From Acidobacteriota bacterium (GTDB lineage: Bacteria > Acidobacteriota > Vicinamibacteria > Vicinamibacterales > Vicinamibacteraceae), in the NCBI GenBank assembly GCA_023429845.1, contig JAEZCY010000327.1, forward strand, positions 1 through 29,377: a DNA stretch of 29,377 bases, in the 5' to 3' direction. Positions 1 through 5,706 of this stretch are shown one piece after another. The first letter of the stretch is position 1. Every line of letters starts with the position of its first letter. The notes under the pieces were generated by a model. It worked only from the letters and a program-made list of their open reading frames with translations, made no database searches and had not been told where the DNA came from. Position numbers and translations under genes: made by a program.

Positions 1-76
1 TGGTGCCGAGGGCCAGAATCGAACTGGCGACACTACGATTTTCAGTCGTATGCTCTACCAACTGAGCTACCTCGGC
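1..76 (-). tRNA. tRNA-Phe (anticodon GAA)
   Basis: Read on the minus strand, the sequence folds as a complete tRNA. The 7-bp acceptor stem GCCGAGG pairs with CCTCGGC, followed by discriminator A and an encoded CCA at positions 3-1. The D-arm begins GCTC. The anticodon stem TACGA/TCGTA encloses the loop CTGAAAA, giving anticodon GAA (Phe). The T-arm is CCAG-TTCGATT-CTGG. The gene is complete, but its 3' end coincides with the window edge, so downstream context is unseen. Confidence 0.97.
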
Positions 77-106
77 ACGAAGTAGCGGGGCAGGAACAGC
101 CCGCGA

Positions 107-115
107 AGCATAGCA
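107..115 (-). promoter_or_regulatory. Extended -10 promoter of tRNA-Phe
   Basis: On the minus strand TGCTATGCT is an extended -10 element (TGn followed by TATGCT). It lies about 30 nt before the mature tRNA 5' end, which would leave a short leader for RNase P to remove. No convincing -35 was found, which is compatible with an extended -10. Function is inferred from position and consensus only. Confidence 0.5.
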
Positions 116-237
116 CACCCAGCGCGAGTGGAGCAGCCGCGCCCACGCGCATCGATGTGCGAGTCGGCGCGGCCATGAGAGCGTTGGCAGGGCCGGCTGT
201 AGTGACCGGCCACTTCCTGGTGTGTGAGGCAGGGCGT

Positions 238-261
238 GGCCCGTCGCAAGACGGGCCCTAC
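238..261 (-). repeat. REP-like element 1 (GTAG plus hairpin)
   Basis: On the minus strand GTAG (261-258) directly abuts a perfect 8-bp hairpin. The arms are GGCCCGTC (257-250) and GACGGGCC (245-238), with a 4-nt loop. The same layout recurs at 12574-12598, 12691-12713 and 27227-27251 with different stem sequences. An asymmetric GTAG/GTGG head followed by a short stem is characteristic of REP elements mobilised by RAYT transposases. It lies downstream of recA and could also act in 3'-end formation. Confidence 0.6.
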
Positions 262-272
262 CAACAGCGGGT

Positions 273-292
273 GTCTGGCAGACGTGCCAGAC
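273..292 (-). terminator. Hairpin just downstream of recA
   Basis: A perfect 8-bp inverted repeat, GTCTGGCA and TGCCAGAC with a 4-nt loop, begins 7 nt after the recA stop codon. There is no U-tract after it, so it is not a textbook intrinsic terminator. It may be a 3'-end stability hairpin or a factor-dependent terminator. Confidence 0.4.
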
Positions 293-298
293 GATGCA

Positions 299-1327
299 TC
301 AGCCGGCGACGGGCTCCGGCGTCGCCGGTGCCAGCCCGAGCTCCTTGCGCAGGCGTTCGTCGATCGCCTGGTAGATGGCCGGGTTGTCGCGGAGGAACTG
401 CTTGACGTTCTCGCGGCCCTGACCGAGCCGATCGCCGCTGTACGAGAACCACGTGCCGCTCTTGTCGACGATCTTGCGCTCGACGGCCAGGTCCAGCAGG
501 TCGCCTTCCTTCGAGATGCCCTCGCCGTACATGACGTCGAACTCCGCCTCGCGGAATGGCGGCGCGACCTTGTTCTTCACGACCTTGACGCGGGTGCGGC
601 CGCCGGTGACCTGGTCGCCGTCCTTGATCGCGCCGATGCGGCGGATGTCGATGCGCACCGACGAATAGAACTTGAGGGCCCGGCCACCCGTGGTGGTCTC
701 CGGATTGCCGAACATGACGCCGATCTTCTCGCGCAACTGGTTGATGAAGATCAGGCACGTCTTGCTCTTGGCCACCGCGCCGGTCAGCTTGCGCAGCGCC
801 TGCGACATCAGGCGCGCCTGCAGACCCATCTGCTGATCGCCCATCTCGCCCTCGATTTCGGCGCGCGGCACCAACGCCGCCACCGAGTCCACGACGATCA
901 CGTCGACGCTGCCGGACCGCACCAGCACCTCCACGATCTCGAGCGCCTGCTCACCGTTGTCGGGCTGCGACACGAGCAGGTCTTCCAGGTTGACACCCAA
1001 CTTCTGCGCGTACACCGCATCGAGCGCGTGCTCGGCATCGACGAACGCCGCCATGCCGCCAAGCTTCTGCGCCTGCGCAATCACCTGCAACGCCAGCGTG
1101 GTCTTGCCCGACGACTCGGGTCCAAAAATCTCGACCACCCGCCCCCTCGGCACACCGCCGACGCCGAGCGCGAAGTCCAGACTGATGGCGCCAGTCGAAA
1201 TGCTCGGGATCGCCACCGCATCCTTCTGGCCCAACCGCATGATCGAGCCCTTGCCGAACTGCTTCTCGATCTGGCCGACGGCCATCTCGATGGCACGGAC
1301 GCGTTCCTTCAAGTCATCAACGGGCAT
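299..1327 (-). CDS. recA: Recombinase RecA
   Basis: RecA forms a nucleoprotein filament on single-stranded DNA, drives homologous strand exchange, and stimulates LexA self-cleavage. The 342-residue protein contains the Walker A motif GPESSGKTT (residues 69-77). Also present are the MGDQQMGLQARLMSQALRK segment, the FINQLREKIGVMFGNPETTTGG loop L2 and the KVVKNKVAPPFREAEFD core. The start is ATG at 1327, because a clear AAGGAG ribosome site precedes it and the reading frame upstream runs past the promoter -10 box. The C-terminus is short (ending PEPVAG) and lacks the long acidic tail of the E. coli protein. No recX follows on this strand; tRNA-Phe is the next gene. Confidence 0.98.
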   Translation of the reverse strand: MPVDDLKERVRAIEMAVGQIEKQFGKGSIMRLGQKDAVAIPSISTGAISLDFALGVGGVPRGRVVEIFGPESSGKTTLALQVIAQAQKLGGMAAFVDAEHALDAVYAQKLGVNLEDLLVSQPDNGEQALEIVEVLVRSGSVDVIVVDSVAALVPRAEIEGEMGDQQMGLQARLMSQALRKLTGAVAKSKTCLIFINQLREKIGVMFGNPETTTGGRALKFYSSVRIDIRRIGAIKDGDQVTGGRTRVKVVKNKVAPPFREAEFDVMYGEGISKEGDLLDLAVERKIVDKSGTWFSYSGDRLGQGRENVKQFLRDNPAIYQAIDERLRKELGLAPATPEPVAG

Positions 1328-1403
1328 CACACAGCTCCTTGCGGTCGGGGTGGCTCTCCGGTGCCTCGCCAGCGAAGGCGAGGCGGTGACGTGAGCCTGA
1401 GAG

Positions 1404-1432
1404 ATTCTAAGGTCGTGCCAGGCGAATGTCAA
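1404..1432 (-). promoter_or_regulatory. Sigma-70 type promoter of recA
   Basis: On the minus strand TTGACA (1432-1427) and TAGAAT (1409-1404) are separated by exactly 17 bp. This is a near-consensus vegetative promoter and places the transcription start near 1397, about 70 nt before the recA ATG. I see no Escherichia- or Bacillus-type LexA box overlapping it. Whether recA is SOS-regulated here cannot be decided by eye. Confidence 0.75.
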
Positions 1433-1540
1433 GCGAAAGAGGCTTCGGGCCTGACTTCTAACCTCCCATTGACGTGTGAGTTACGCGCGTCTGACACTTT
1501 CGCCCCGGCGGGTCGCCGCGGCAGGAACTGCCATGGGCGG

Positions 1541-1569
1541 TTGCCGCCCCCCGGCAGGATTGCTAATGT
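1541..1569 (+). promoter_or_regulatory. Promoter of the 1577 gene, probably leaderless
   Basis: TTGCCG (1541-1546), a 17-bp spacer and TAATGT (1564-1569) form a plausible sigma-70 promoter. Only 7 nt separate the -10 box from the ATG at 1577, so transcription should begin at or next to the start codon. No Shine-Dalgarno is present. Confidence 0.5.
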
Positions 1570-1576
1570 CTGGCCC

Positions 1577-2119
1577 ATGCCGAGCCCCCTGGGCCACGCC
1601 CTGGCCGGTGTGGCCGTCGGCGTGCTCGCCGCGGGCGCCCGCGCCCTCGTCCGGTCCCTCGACCCGCCCGCTGCCAAGCGCCCCATCGACACGGCGATGC
1701 TGGCGATGCTGCCTTTCGCCGCGCTCGGCATGCTGCCAGACGTCGATCTGCTGTTTGGCGTGCACTCGATGTACACGCACAGCCTCGGGGCCGTCGCGCT
1801 CATCCTGTGCGTGGCCCGACTCGTGACGGGCCGCTGGCGGTGGGCAGTCGCCGCAAGCCTCGCGTACGGCTCGCACCTGCTGCTCGACTGGCTCGGCCAC
1901 GACACGACGCCCCCGATCGGCATCATGGCACTCTGGCCGCTCACATCCGGCTACTACCAGTCGGATCTGCACCTGTTCCTGCCGATCTCGCGGCGCTACT
2001 GGATCGCCGGCTTCGTCGCCCACAACCTCACGGCCGTTGCGCGGGAAGTACTGTGGCTGGGACCGACCGCGTTCCTGGCCTACTGGCGACTGATGGTCGT
2101 GGCGCGACAGCGTCACTGA
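1577..2119 (+). CDS. Membrane-bound metal-dependent hydrolase-like protein (YdjM/DUF457-like)
   Basis: This 180-residue protein begins MPSPLGHALAG and has three to four hydrophobic segments. Histidines and aspartates lie where the YdjM/DUF457 family has its putative metal site: GHALAGVAVG near residue 6, MLPDVDLLFG about residues 51-60, MYTHSLGA about 64-71, and YGSHLLLDWLGHD about 97-109. Family members are predicted inner-membrane metal-dependent hydrolases; the substrate is unknown. The ATG at 1577 was chosen because the TAATGT promoter box sits 7 nt before it, and the long upstream extension of this frame is antisense to recA. It converges on the dehydrogenase gene, and both stops lie in one palindrome. 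Confidence 0.8.
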   Translation: MPSPLGHALAGVAVGVLAAGARALVRSLDPPAAKRPIDTAMLAMLPFAALGMLPDVDLLFGVHSMYTHSLGAVALILCVARLVTGRWRWAVAASLAYGSHLLLDWLGHDTTPPIGIMALWPLTSGYYQSDLHLFLPISRRYWIAGFVAHNLTAVAREVLWLGPTAFLAYWRLMVVARQRH

Positions 2120-2134
2120 GCCGGCGCCGGCTCA
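2117..2134. terminator. 18-bp perfect palindrome carrying both convergent stop codons
   Basis: TGAGCCGGCGCCGGCTCA is a perfect palindrome. Its left TGA is the stop of the plus-strand hydrolase gene, and its right TCA is the stop of the minus-strand dehydrogenase read on that strand. Transcripts from either side would form the same GC-rich hairpin (about 7 bp with a 4-nt loop), so it may be a shared bidirectional 3'-end structure. There is no U-tract on either side. Confidence 0.5.
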
Positions 2135-2980
2135 CGCGTACTGGTAGAAGCCCCGGCCAGACTTCCGGCCCAGGTGACCCGCCGCCACCAGCCGGCGAAG
2201 CAGGGGACAGGCGCGATACTTCGGATCCCCAAGCCCTCCGTGCAGCACGTCGAGGATCGCCAGGCAGACGTCCAGCCCGATGAAGTCGGCCAGCGTGAGC
2301 GGACCCATCGGGTGGTTCATGCCGAGCTTCATCACCGAATCGATCGCCTCGGCCGTGCCGACGCCTTCCATCAGCGCGAACACCGCTTCGTTGATCATCG
2401 GCATCAGGATGCGATTGGCGATGAACCCCGGGTAGTCGCTCGCCGTGACGCCGGTCTTCCCGAGCCGCCGGCACAGCTCCTCGGCCACGTCCATCGCCTC
2501 GTCCGCCGTGGACTGCCCGCGAATCAGCTCCACGAGCGGCATCAGCGGCACGGGATTCATGAAGTGCATCCCGAGCACCTGCCCGGGGCGTTGCGTTGCC
2601 GCGGCGATGTCGGTGATCGAGATGGACGACGTGTTGGTCGCGAGCACCACGCCAGGACGCACGAGCGCGTCGAGCTTGGCAAACAGTTGCCGCTTCGCAT
2701 CGCGCTCCTCGGCGATGGCTTCCACCACGTAGTCGACGTCGGCGAGGTAGTCGATCGATCCGTGGCACGCGAGCCGGGCGACGGTCGCGTCGCGGTCCTC
2801 GGCGGTGATCACGGCCTTCTCCACGAACTTGCCGAGGCTCCGGCCGATCGTCGCCCTCGCGCGCTCGAGCGCAGCGGCCGAGACGTCGATGAGGCGCACG
2901 TCGAACCCGTGCTGCGCAAACGTCTGCGCAATCCCGTTGCCCATGGTGCCGGCGCCAATCACGCCAATTGTCTGAACCAT
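2132..2980 (-). CDS. hbd: 3-hydroxybutyryl-CoA dehydrogenase
   Basis: This enzyme catalyses NAD(P)-dependent interconversion of 3-hydroxyacyl-CoA and acetoacetyl-CoA in beta-oxidation or butanoate/PHB-type metabolism. The 282-residue length matches the single-function short-chain family. The Rossmann motif GVIGAGTMGNGIAQ starts at residue 6, the acidic ribose-binding D32 ends the second strand, and the catalytic pair is H139 (MHFMNP) with E151 (VELI). The helical dimerisation domain ends with GRKSGRGFYQYA. It lies 119 nt downstream of a thiolase on the same strand, and the two catalyse adjacent steps. paaH-type dehydrogenases are hard to separate from hbd by sequence alone. Confidence 0.93.
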   Translation of the reverse strand: MVQTIGVIGAGTMGNGIAQTFAQHGFDVRLIDVSAAALERARATIGRSLGKFVEKAVITAEDRDATVARLACHGSIDYLADVDYVVEAIAEERDAKRQLFAKLDALVRPGVVLATNTSSISITDIAAATQRPGQVLGMHFMNPVPLMPLVELIRGQSTADEAMDVAEELCRRLGKTGVTASDYPGFIANRILMPMINEAVFALMEGVGTAEAIDSVMKLGMNHPMGPLTLADFIGLDVCLAILDVLHGGLGDPKYRACPLLRRLVAAGHLGRKSGRGFYQYA

Positions 2981-3099
2981 CGCGTTGCCTGATCGCTGAT
3001 TTCTATCGGTACCCAGGATCGATCGGGTGCTGGTCGCGTGCGCATCCAGTCAGCGCGCACGGCAGGCAGGAGCCCGGGCTGCAAGCCCTGCGACATGCC

Positions 3100-4287
3100 T
3101 CATGGCCGCTCGATGGCCAGGGCCACACCGTTGCCGCCGCCGAGACACAGCGCCGCGACGCCGCGGCGGAGATCACGACGCTCGAGCGCGTGCAGCAACG
3201 TGGTCAGGATGCGCGCGCCGCTGGCGCCGATCGGATGGCCCAGGGCCACCGCGCCGCCATGGACGTTCACCTTGTCCTGCGGGATGCCGAGTTCGCCGGT
3301 CACCGCCACCGCCTGCACCGCGAATGCCTCGTTGATCTCGAACAGATCCACATCGTCCAGCGTCCATCCTGCCTTGTCCAGCAAGGTCCGGATCGCCGGC
3401 ACCGGCGTCATCATGACCCACCGGGGCTCGAGGCCGCTCGTCGCCTGCGCGACGATGCGGGCGCGCACCGGAAGCTGCCGGGCGGCCGCGAGGTCGGCTG
3501 CTGCCACCACCAGGGCAGCGGCGCCGTCGTTGACGCCGGGTGCGTTGCCGGCCGTCACCGTGCCCTGCGGGTCGAATGCCGGCTTCAGCCTGGCGAGCGC
3601 CTCGACCGTGGTGTCCTCGCGAACCGACTCGTCGCGATCGAACACCACCGGGTCGCCCTTCTTCTGCGGAATCGACACCGGGACGATCTCGGCGGCGAAA
3701 GCGCCGTCCCGCCAGGCCGCGGCGGCTTTCCGATGACTGGCGACGGCGTAGGCATCCTGCGCGTCGCGCGAGACGCCGTACCGTGTCGCGACCGCTTCGC
3801 CGGTCATGCCCATGTGCCAGTGATCACAGGCGCACCAGAGCCCGTCGTGGACCATGCTGTCGATCACCTCGCCGTGCCCCATGCGAAAGCCCTCACGGGC
3901 CCGAGGCAGGAGATACGGCGCCTGACTCATGGATTCCATGCCGCCAGCCACCACGATGTCGCGGTCGCCGGCGGCGATCCCCTGCACGGCGATCATCACT
4001 GCGCGCAGGCCGGACCCGCACACCATGTTCACGTTCAGCGCCGGCACCTCGGCTGGCAGGCCTGCCTTCAACGCCGCCTGCCTCGCTGGGTGCTGCCCCT
4101 GCCCGGCCGCGATGACGTTGCCGAGGATGCACTCCTGGATGTCCGAGGGAGCGAGGCCGGCGCGGGCGACGGCCTCGCGCACGACGAGTGCGCCGAGGTC
4201 GACGGCGCGGAGATCCTTCAACGCGCCGAGGAACCGCCCCGTGGGCGTGCGTACGGCCGACAGGATGACGGAGGCACGAGTGGGCAT
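3100..4287 (-). CDS. Acetyl-CoA C-acetyltransferase (thiolase)
   Basis: Thiolase family II enzyme that condenses or cleaves acyl-CoA, most likely acetoacetyl-CoA. It has 395 residues, the usual length. The acyl-accepting Cys90 lies in NVNMVCGSGLRA, His351 in GGAVALGHPIGASG, and the second catalytic Cys381 in CLGGGNGVA; FEINEAFA is also present. The ATG at 4287 is supported by the standard N-terminus (ILSAVRTPTGRFLGAL). There is no ribosome site, but a TAGGCT box lies 6 nt upstream, hinting at a leaderless transcript. It is probably co-transcribed with the downstream dehydrogenase. I cannot separate a biosynthetic (PhaA-like) from a degradative (AtoB-like) role. Confidence 0.93.
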   Translation of the reverse strand: MPTRASVILSAVRTPTGRFLGALKDLRAVDLGALVVREAVARAGLAPSDIQECILGNVIAAGQGQHPARQAALKAGLPAEVPALNVNMVCGSGLRAVMIAVQGIAAGDRDIVVAGGMESMSQAPYLLPRAREGFRMGHGEVIDSMVHDGLWCACDHWHMGMTGEAVATRYGVSRDAQDAYAVASHRKAAAAWRDGAFAAEIVPVSIPQKKGDPVVFDRDESVREDTTVEALARLKPAFDPQGTVTAGNAPGVNDGAAALVVAAADLAAARQLPVRARIVAQATSGLEPRWVMMTPVPAIRTLLDKAGWTLDDVDLFEINEAFAVQAVAVTGELGIPQDKVNVHGGAVALGHPIGASGARILTTLLHALERRDLRRGVAALCLGGGNGVALAIERP

Positions 4288-4293
4288 ACGGGA

Positions 4294-4299
4294 AGCCTA
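4294..4299 (-). promoter_or_regulatory. Putative -10 box of the thiolase gene
   Basis: TAGGCT on the minus strand ends 6 nt before the thiolase ATG at 4287. No Shine-Dalgarno is present and no -35 is recognisable, because the repeats occupy that region. The call rests on spacing shared with other genes in the window. Confidence 0.35.
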
Positions 4300-4321
4300 C
4301 AGCCTGCGGCCTGCAGCCTGC
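4294..4321. repeat. Four heptanucleotide tandem repeats between divergent starts
   Basis: Consecutive 7-mers AGCCTAC, AGCCTGC, GGCCTGC and AGCCTGC fill half of the 55-bp gap between the thiolase and DUF721 genes. On the minus strand the first unit supplies the TAGGCT box preceding the thiolase start. Confidence 0.7.
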
Positions 4322-4330
4322 AGCACCTGC

Positions 4331-4336
4331 TATCCT
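4331..4336 (+). promoter_or_regulatory. Putative -10 box of the DUF721 gene
   Basis: TATCCT lies exactly 6 nt before the GTG start at 4343, so the transcript would begin at or near the start codon. No ribosome-binding site and no clear -35 are visible. Confidence 0.45.
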
Positions 4337-4342
4337 CGTCGC

Positions 4343-4621
4343 GTGGTTCCGACCGAGCGCTTCACCGGCGCCGTGACCAGGCTGATCGCGTCCCAGCCGC
4401 ACAGCGCCGGCAAGGTTGAGGCAGCCTGGCATCTGGCCGTCGGGGGCGCCATGGCACGGCTGAGTACGCCCGAGCGGGACGTGGCCGGCGTCGTGTATGT
4501 CAGGGCCCGCGACGCGGGCGTTGCCGAACAGCTCGACCTCCACCGGCGGGTCATCGAAGCCCGCCTGCGGGACGTGCTCGGGCCCAGCGGCCGGACCTTC
4601 GAGGTTCGCGTCGCCAGATAA
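4343..4621 (+). CDS. DUF721 / DciA-like protein
   Basis: This 92-residue protein matches the DUF721 pattern. An N-terminal helix is followed by VEAAWHLAVGGAMARLST (around residue 25-42), then the VYVRARDAGVAEQLDLHRRVIEARLRD segment, and it ends with LGPSGRTFEVRVAR. DciA proteins of this family interact with the replicative helicase DnaB and are its ancestral loaders in bacteria lacking DnaC or DnaI. The GTG start is preceded by a TATCCT box and nothing resembling a ribosome site. It lies 9 nt before maf. Assignment to the family is good; the helicase-loading role here is inferred from the family. Confidence 0.72.
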   Translation: MVPTERFTGAVTRLIASQPHSAGKVEAAWHLAVGGAMARLSTPERDVAGVVYVRARDAGVAEQLDLHRRVIEARLRDVLGPSGRTFEVRVAR

Positions 4622-4630
4622 CCGCTCCGA

Positions 4631-5194
4631 ATGACTCTCATCCTCGCCTCCGCGTCTCCGCGGCGGGCCGCGCTCCTTCAGGCCGCCGGCTACCCGTTCG
4701 AGGTTCGCGTGGCGGACGTCGACGAAACCCCCGCCAGCGGCGAATCAGCCGACGCGCTGGTCCGCCGCCTGGCGGAAGCGAAGGCGCGGGCAGTCGCGAG
4801 CACGCCCGACGAGATCGTGCTCGCGGCGGATACGACCGTTGCGTGCGACGGCCACATCCTCAACAAGCCCGACGATGACGGCGACGCGGCGCGCATGCTG
4901 CGGCTGCTCTCCGGCCGGGCCCACGACGTGTTCACCGGTGTCGCGCTTCGCCGTGGCGGCGAGGCGCACGCATTCGTCGAACGCACGGTGGTGTGGTTCG
5001 CGCCCCTGTCGGACGCAGACATCGCGTGGTACGTCGCCTCCGGTGAACCGCTGGGCAAGGCCGGCGGCTACGGGATTCAGGGGATGGCGTCGCGCTTCGT
5101 CACGCGGGTCGAGGGCTCGTATTCCAGCGTGGTCGGGCTGCCGGTCGCGCAAGTGGCGTCGCGGCTGGCTTTATTCGCGCGTTCGGCGTCATAA
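4631..5194 (+). CDS. maf: Maf-family nucleoside triphosphate pyrophosphatase
   Basis: Maf proteins hydrolyse non-canonical or damaged nucleoside triphosphates (dTTP/UTP or m7GTP, depending on subtype) to monophosphates. The 187-residue protein has the family signature LASASPRRAALL at residues 4-15, the catalytic ADTTV segment near residue 66, LNKPDDDGDAARML, and the C-terminal GGYGIQGMASRFVTRVEGSYSSVVGLP block. The last motif favours the dTTP/UTP-type subgroup, though this is a sequence impression. The stop codon TAA lies just before the strong ribosome site that precedes the ccm cluster, so maf may be read through into it. Confidence 0.93.
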   Translation: MTLILASASPRRAALLQAAGYPFEVRVADVDETPASGESADALVRRLAEAKARAVASTPDEIVLAADTTVACDGHILNKPDDDGDAARMLRLLSGRAHDVFTGVALRRGGEAHAFVERTVVWFAPLSDADIAWYVASGEPLGKAGGYGIQGMASRFVTRVEGSYSSVVGLPVAQVASRLALFARSAS

Positions 5195-5200
5195 TCCGCG

Positions 5201-5245
5201 GGAGGAGCGACGGTGATCTCCCTCGGCTTCTCCCAGACACCATGA
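5201..5245 (+). promoter_or_regulatory. Strong ribosome site and 10-codon mini-ORF ahead of ccmE
   Basis: GGAGGAG (5201-5207) is followed after 5 nt by GTG at 5213, opening a 10-codon frame (VISLGFSQTP). Its TGA (5243-5245) overlaps the ccmE ATG as ATGA. The ccmE ATG itself has no ribosome site. This arrangement suggests translational coupling, where ribosomes finish the mini-ORF and restart on ccmE. The peptide may have no function of its own. Confidence 0.4.
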
Positions 5246-5697
5246 GCGGATCCAAGTCGGTAAAGCTAGCAATCTCGACCCTCGTGCTCGGGTTGGCCTT
5301 CAGCGCCATGCTGTATTCCAGCCTCAGCGAGGACACGCAGTACTACAAGCACGTCGACGAGGTGATGACCGCGCCGGGGGAGTGGTACGGCAAGCGCTTG
5401 CAGCTGCACGGGCATGCCTCCGACATCCGTCGCAAGAAGGACTCGCTCGACTACCGGTTCGATGTGGCCCACAACGGCCAGATCGTGCAGGCCAGCTACA
5501 CCGGCATCGTCCCCGACACCTTCAAGGACGGCTCGGAAGTCGTGATCAAGGGCACACTCGGTCCGGAGGGGTTCGTCGTGGAGCCGAACGGCGTCATGGC
5601 CAAATGCCCGTCCAAGTACGAGCCCGGGTCGGCCGGCAACCCGACCGGGGCGACGCACCCGGGCGCCCTCGCGTCGCCGACGTCGGCCGCCTACTAG
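5242..5697 (+). CDS. ccmE: Cytochrome c maturation protein CcmE, cysteine (CxxxY) type
   Basis: CcmE is the periplasmic heme chaperone that receives heme from CcmABCD and delivers it to CcmF/H. The 151-residue protein has one N-terminal membrane anchor (about residues 7-25), then the OB-fold core with RFDVAHNGQIVQASYTGIVPDTF (about 72-94) and GSEVVIKGTLGPEGF. In classical CcmE the heme is bound by the histidine of an HxxxY motif; here the motif is CPSKY, with Cys122 and Tyr126. The cysteine variant is known from Desulfovibrio and archaeal systems. The tail after residue 127 is a G/P/T/A-rich extension. It opens the ccm run, 9 nt before ccmF. Confidence 0.92.
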   Translation: MSGSKSVKLAISTLVLGLAFSAMLYSSLSEDTQYYKHVDEVMTAPGEWYGKRLQLHGHASDIRRKKDSLDYRFDVAHNGQIVQASYTGIVPDTFKDGSEVVIKGTLGPEGFVVEPNGVMAKCPSKYEPGSAGNPTGATHPGALASPTSAAY

Positions 5698-5706
5698 CGT
5701 TCCGCC

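Noticed and set aside
191..211. Inverted repeat GGCCGG/CCGGCC near the REP-like element
   Set aside because: It is only 6 bp with a 9-nt loop and lacks an abutting GTAG, so I did not count it as a family member.
67..264. 65-residue minus-strand frame running from 264 to 67
   Set aside because: It overlaps the tRNA gene, its promoter and a repeat element; composition does not look coding.
224..1576. Upstream extension of the hydrolase frame at 1577
   Set aside because: The extension is antisense to recA, and a promoter with a correctly spaced -10 box lies directly before the ATG at 1577.
3071..3088. Hairpin downstream of the thiolase gene
   Set aside because: The stem is only 5 bp with no U-tract, and the next gene on the strand is probably co-transcribed.
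4631..5241. Promoter CATAAT at 5190 driving the ccm run
   Set aside because: The hexamer overlaps the maf stop but would start transcription inside the ribosome site, and there is no -35. Read-through from maf is equally likely.
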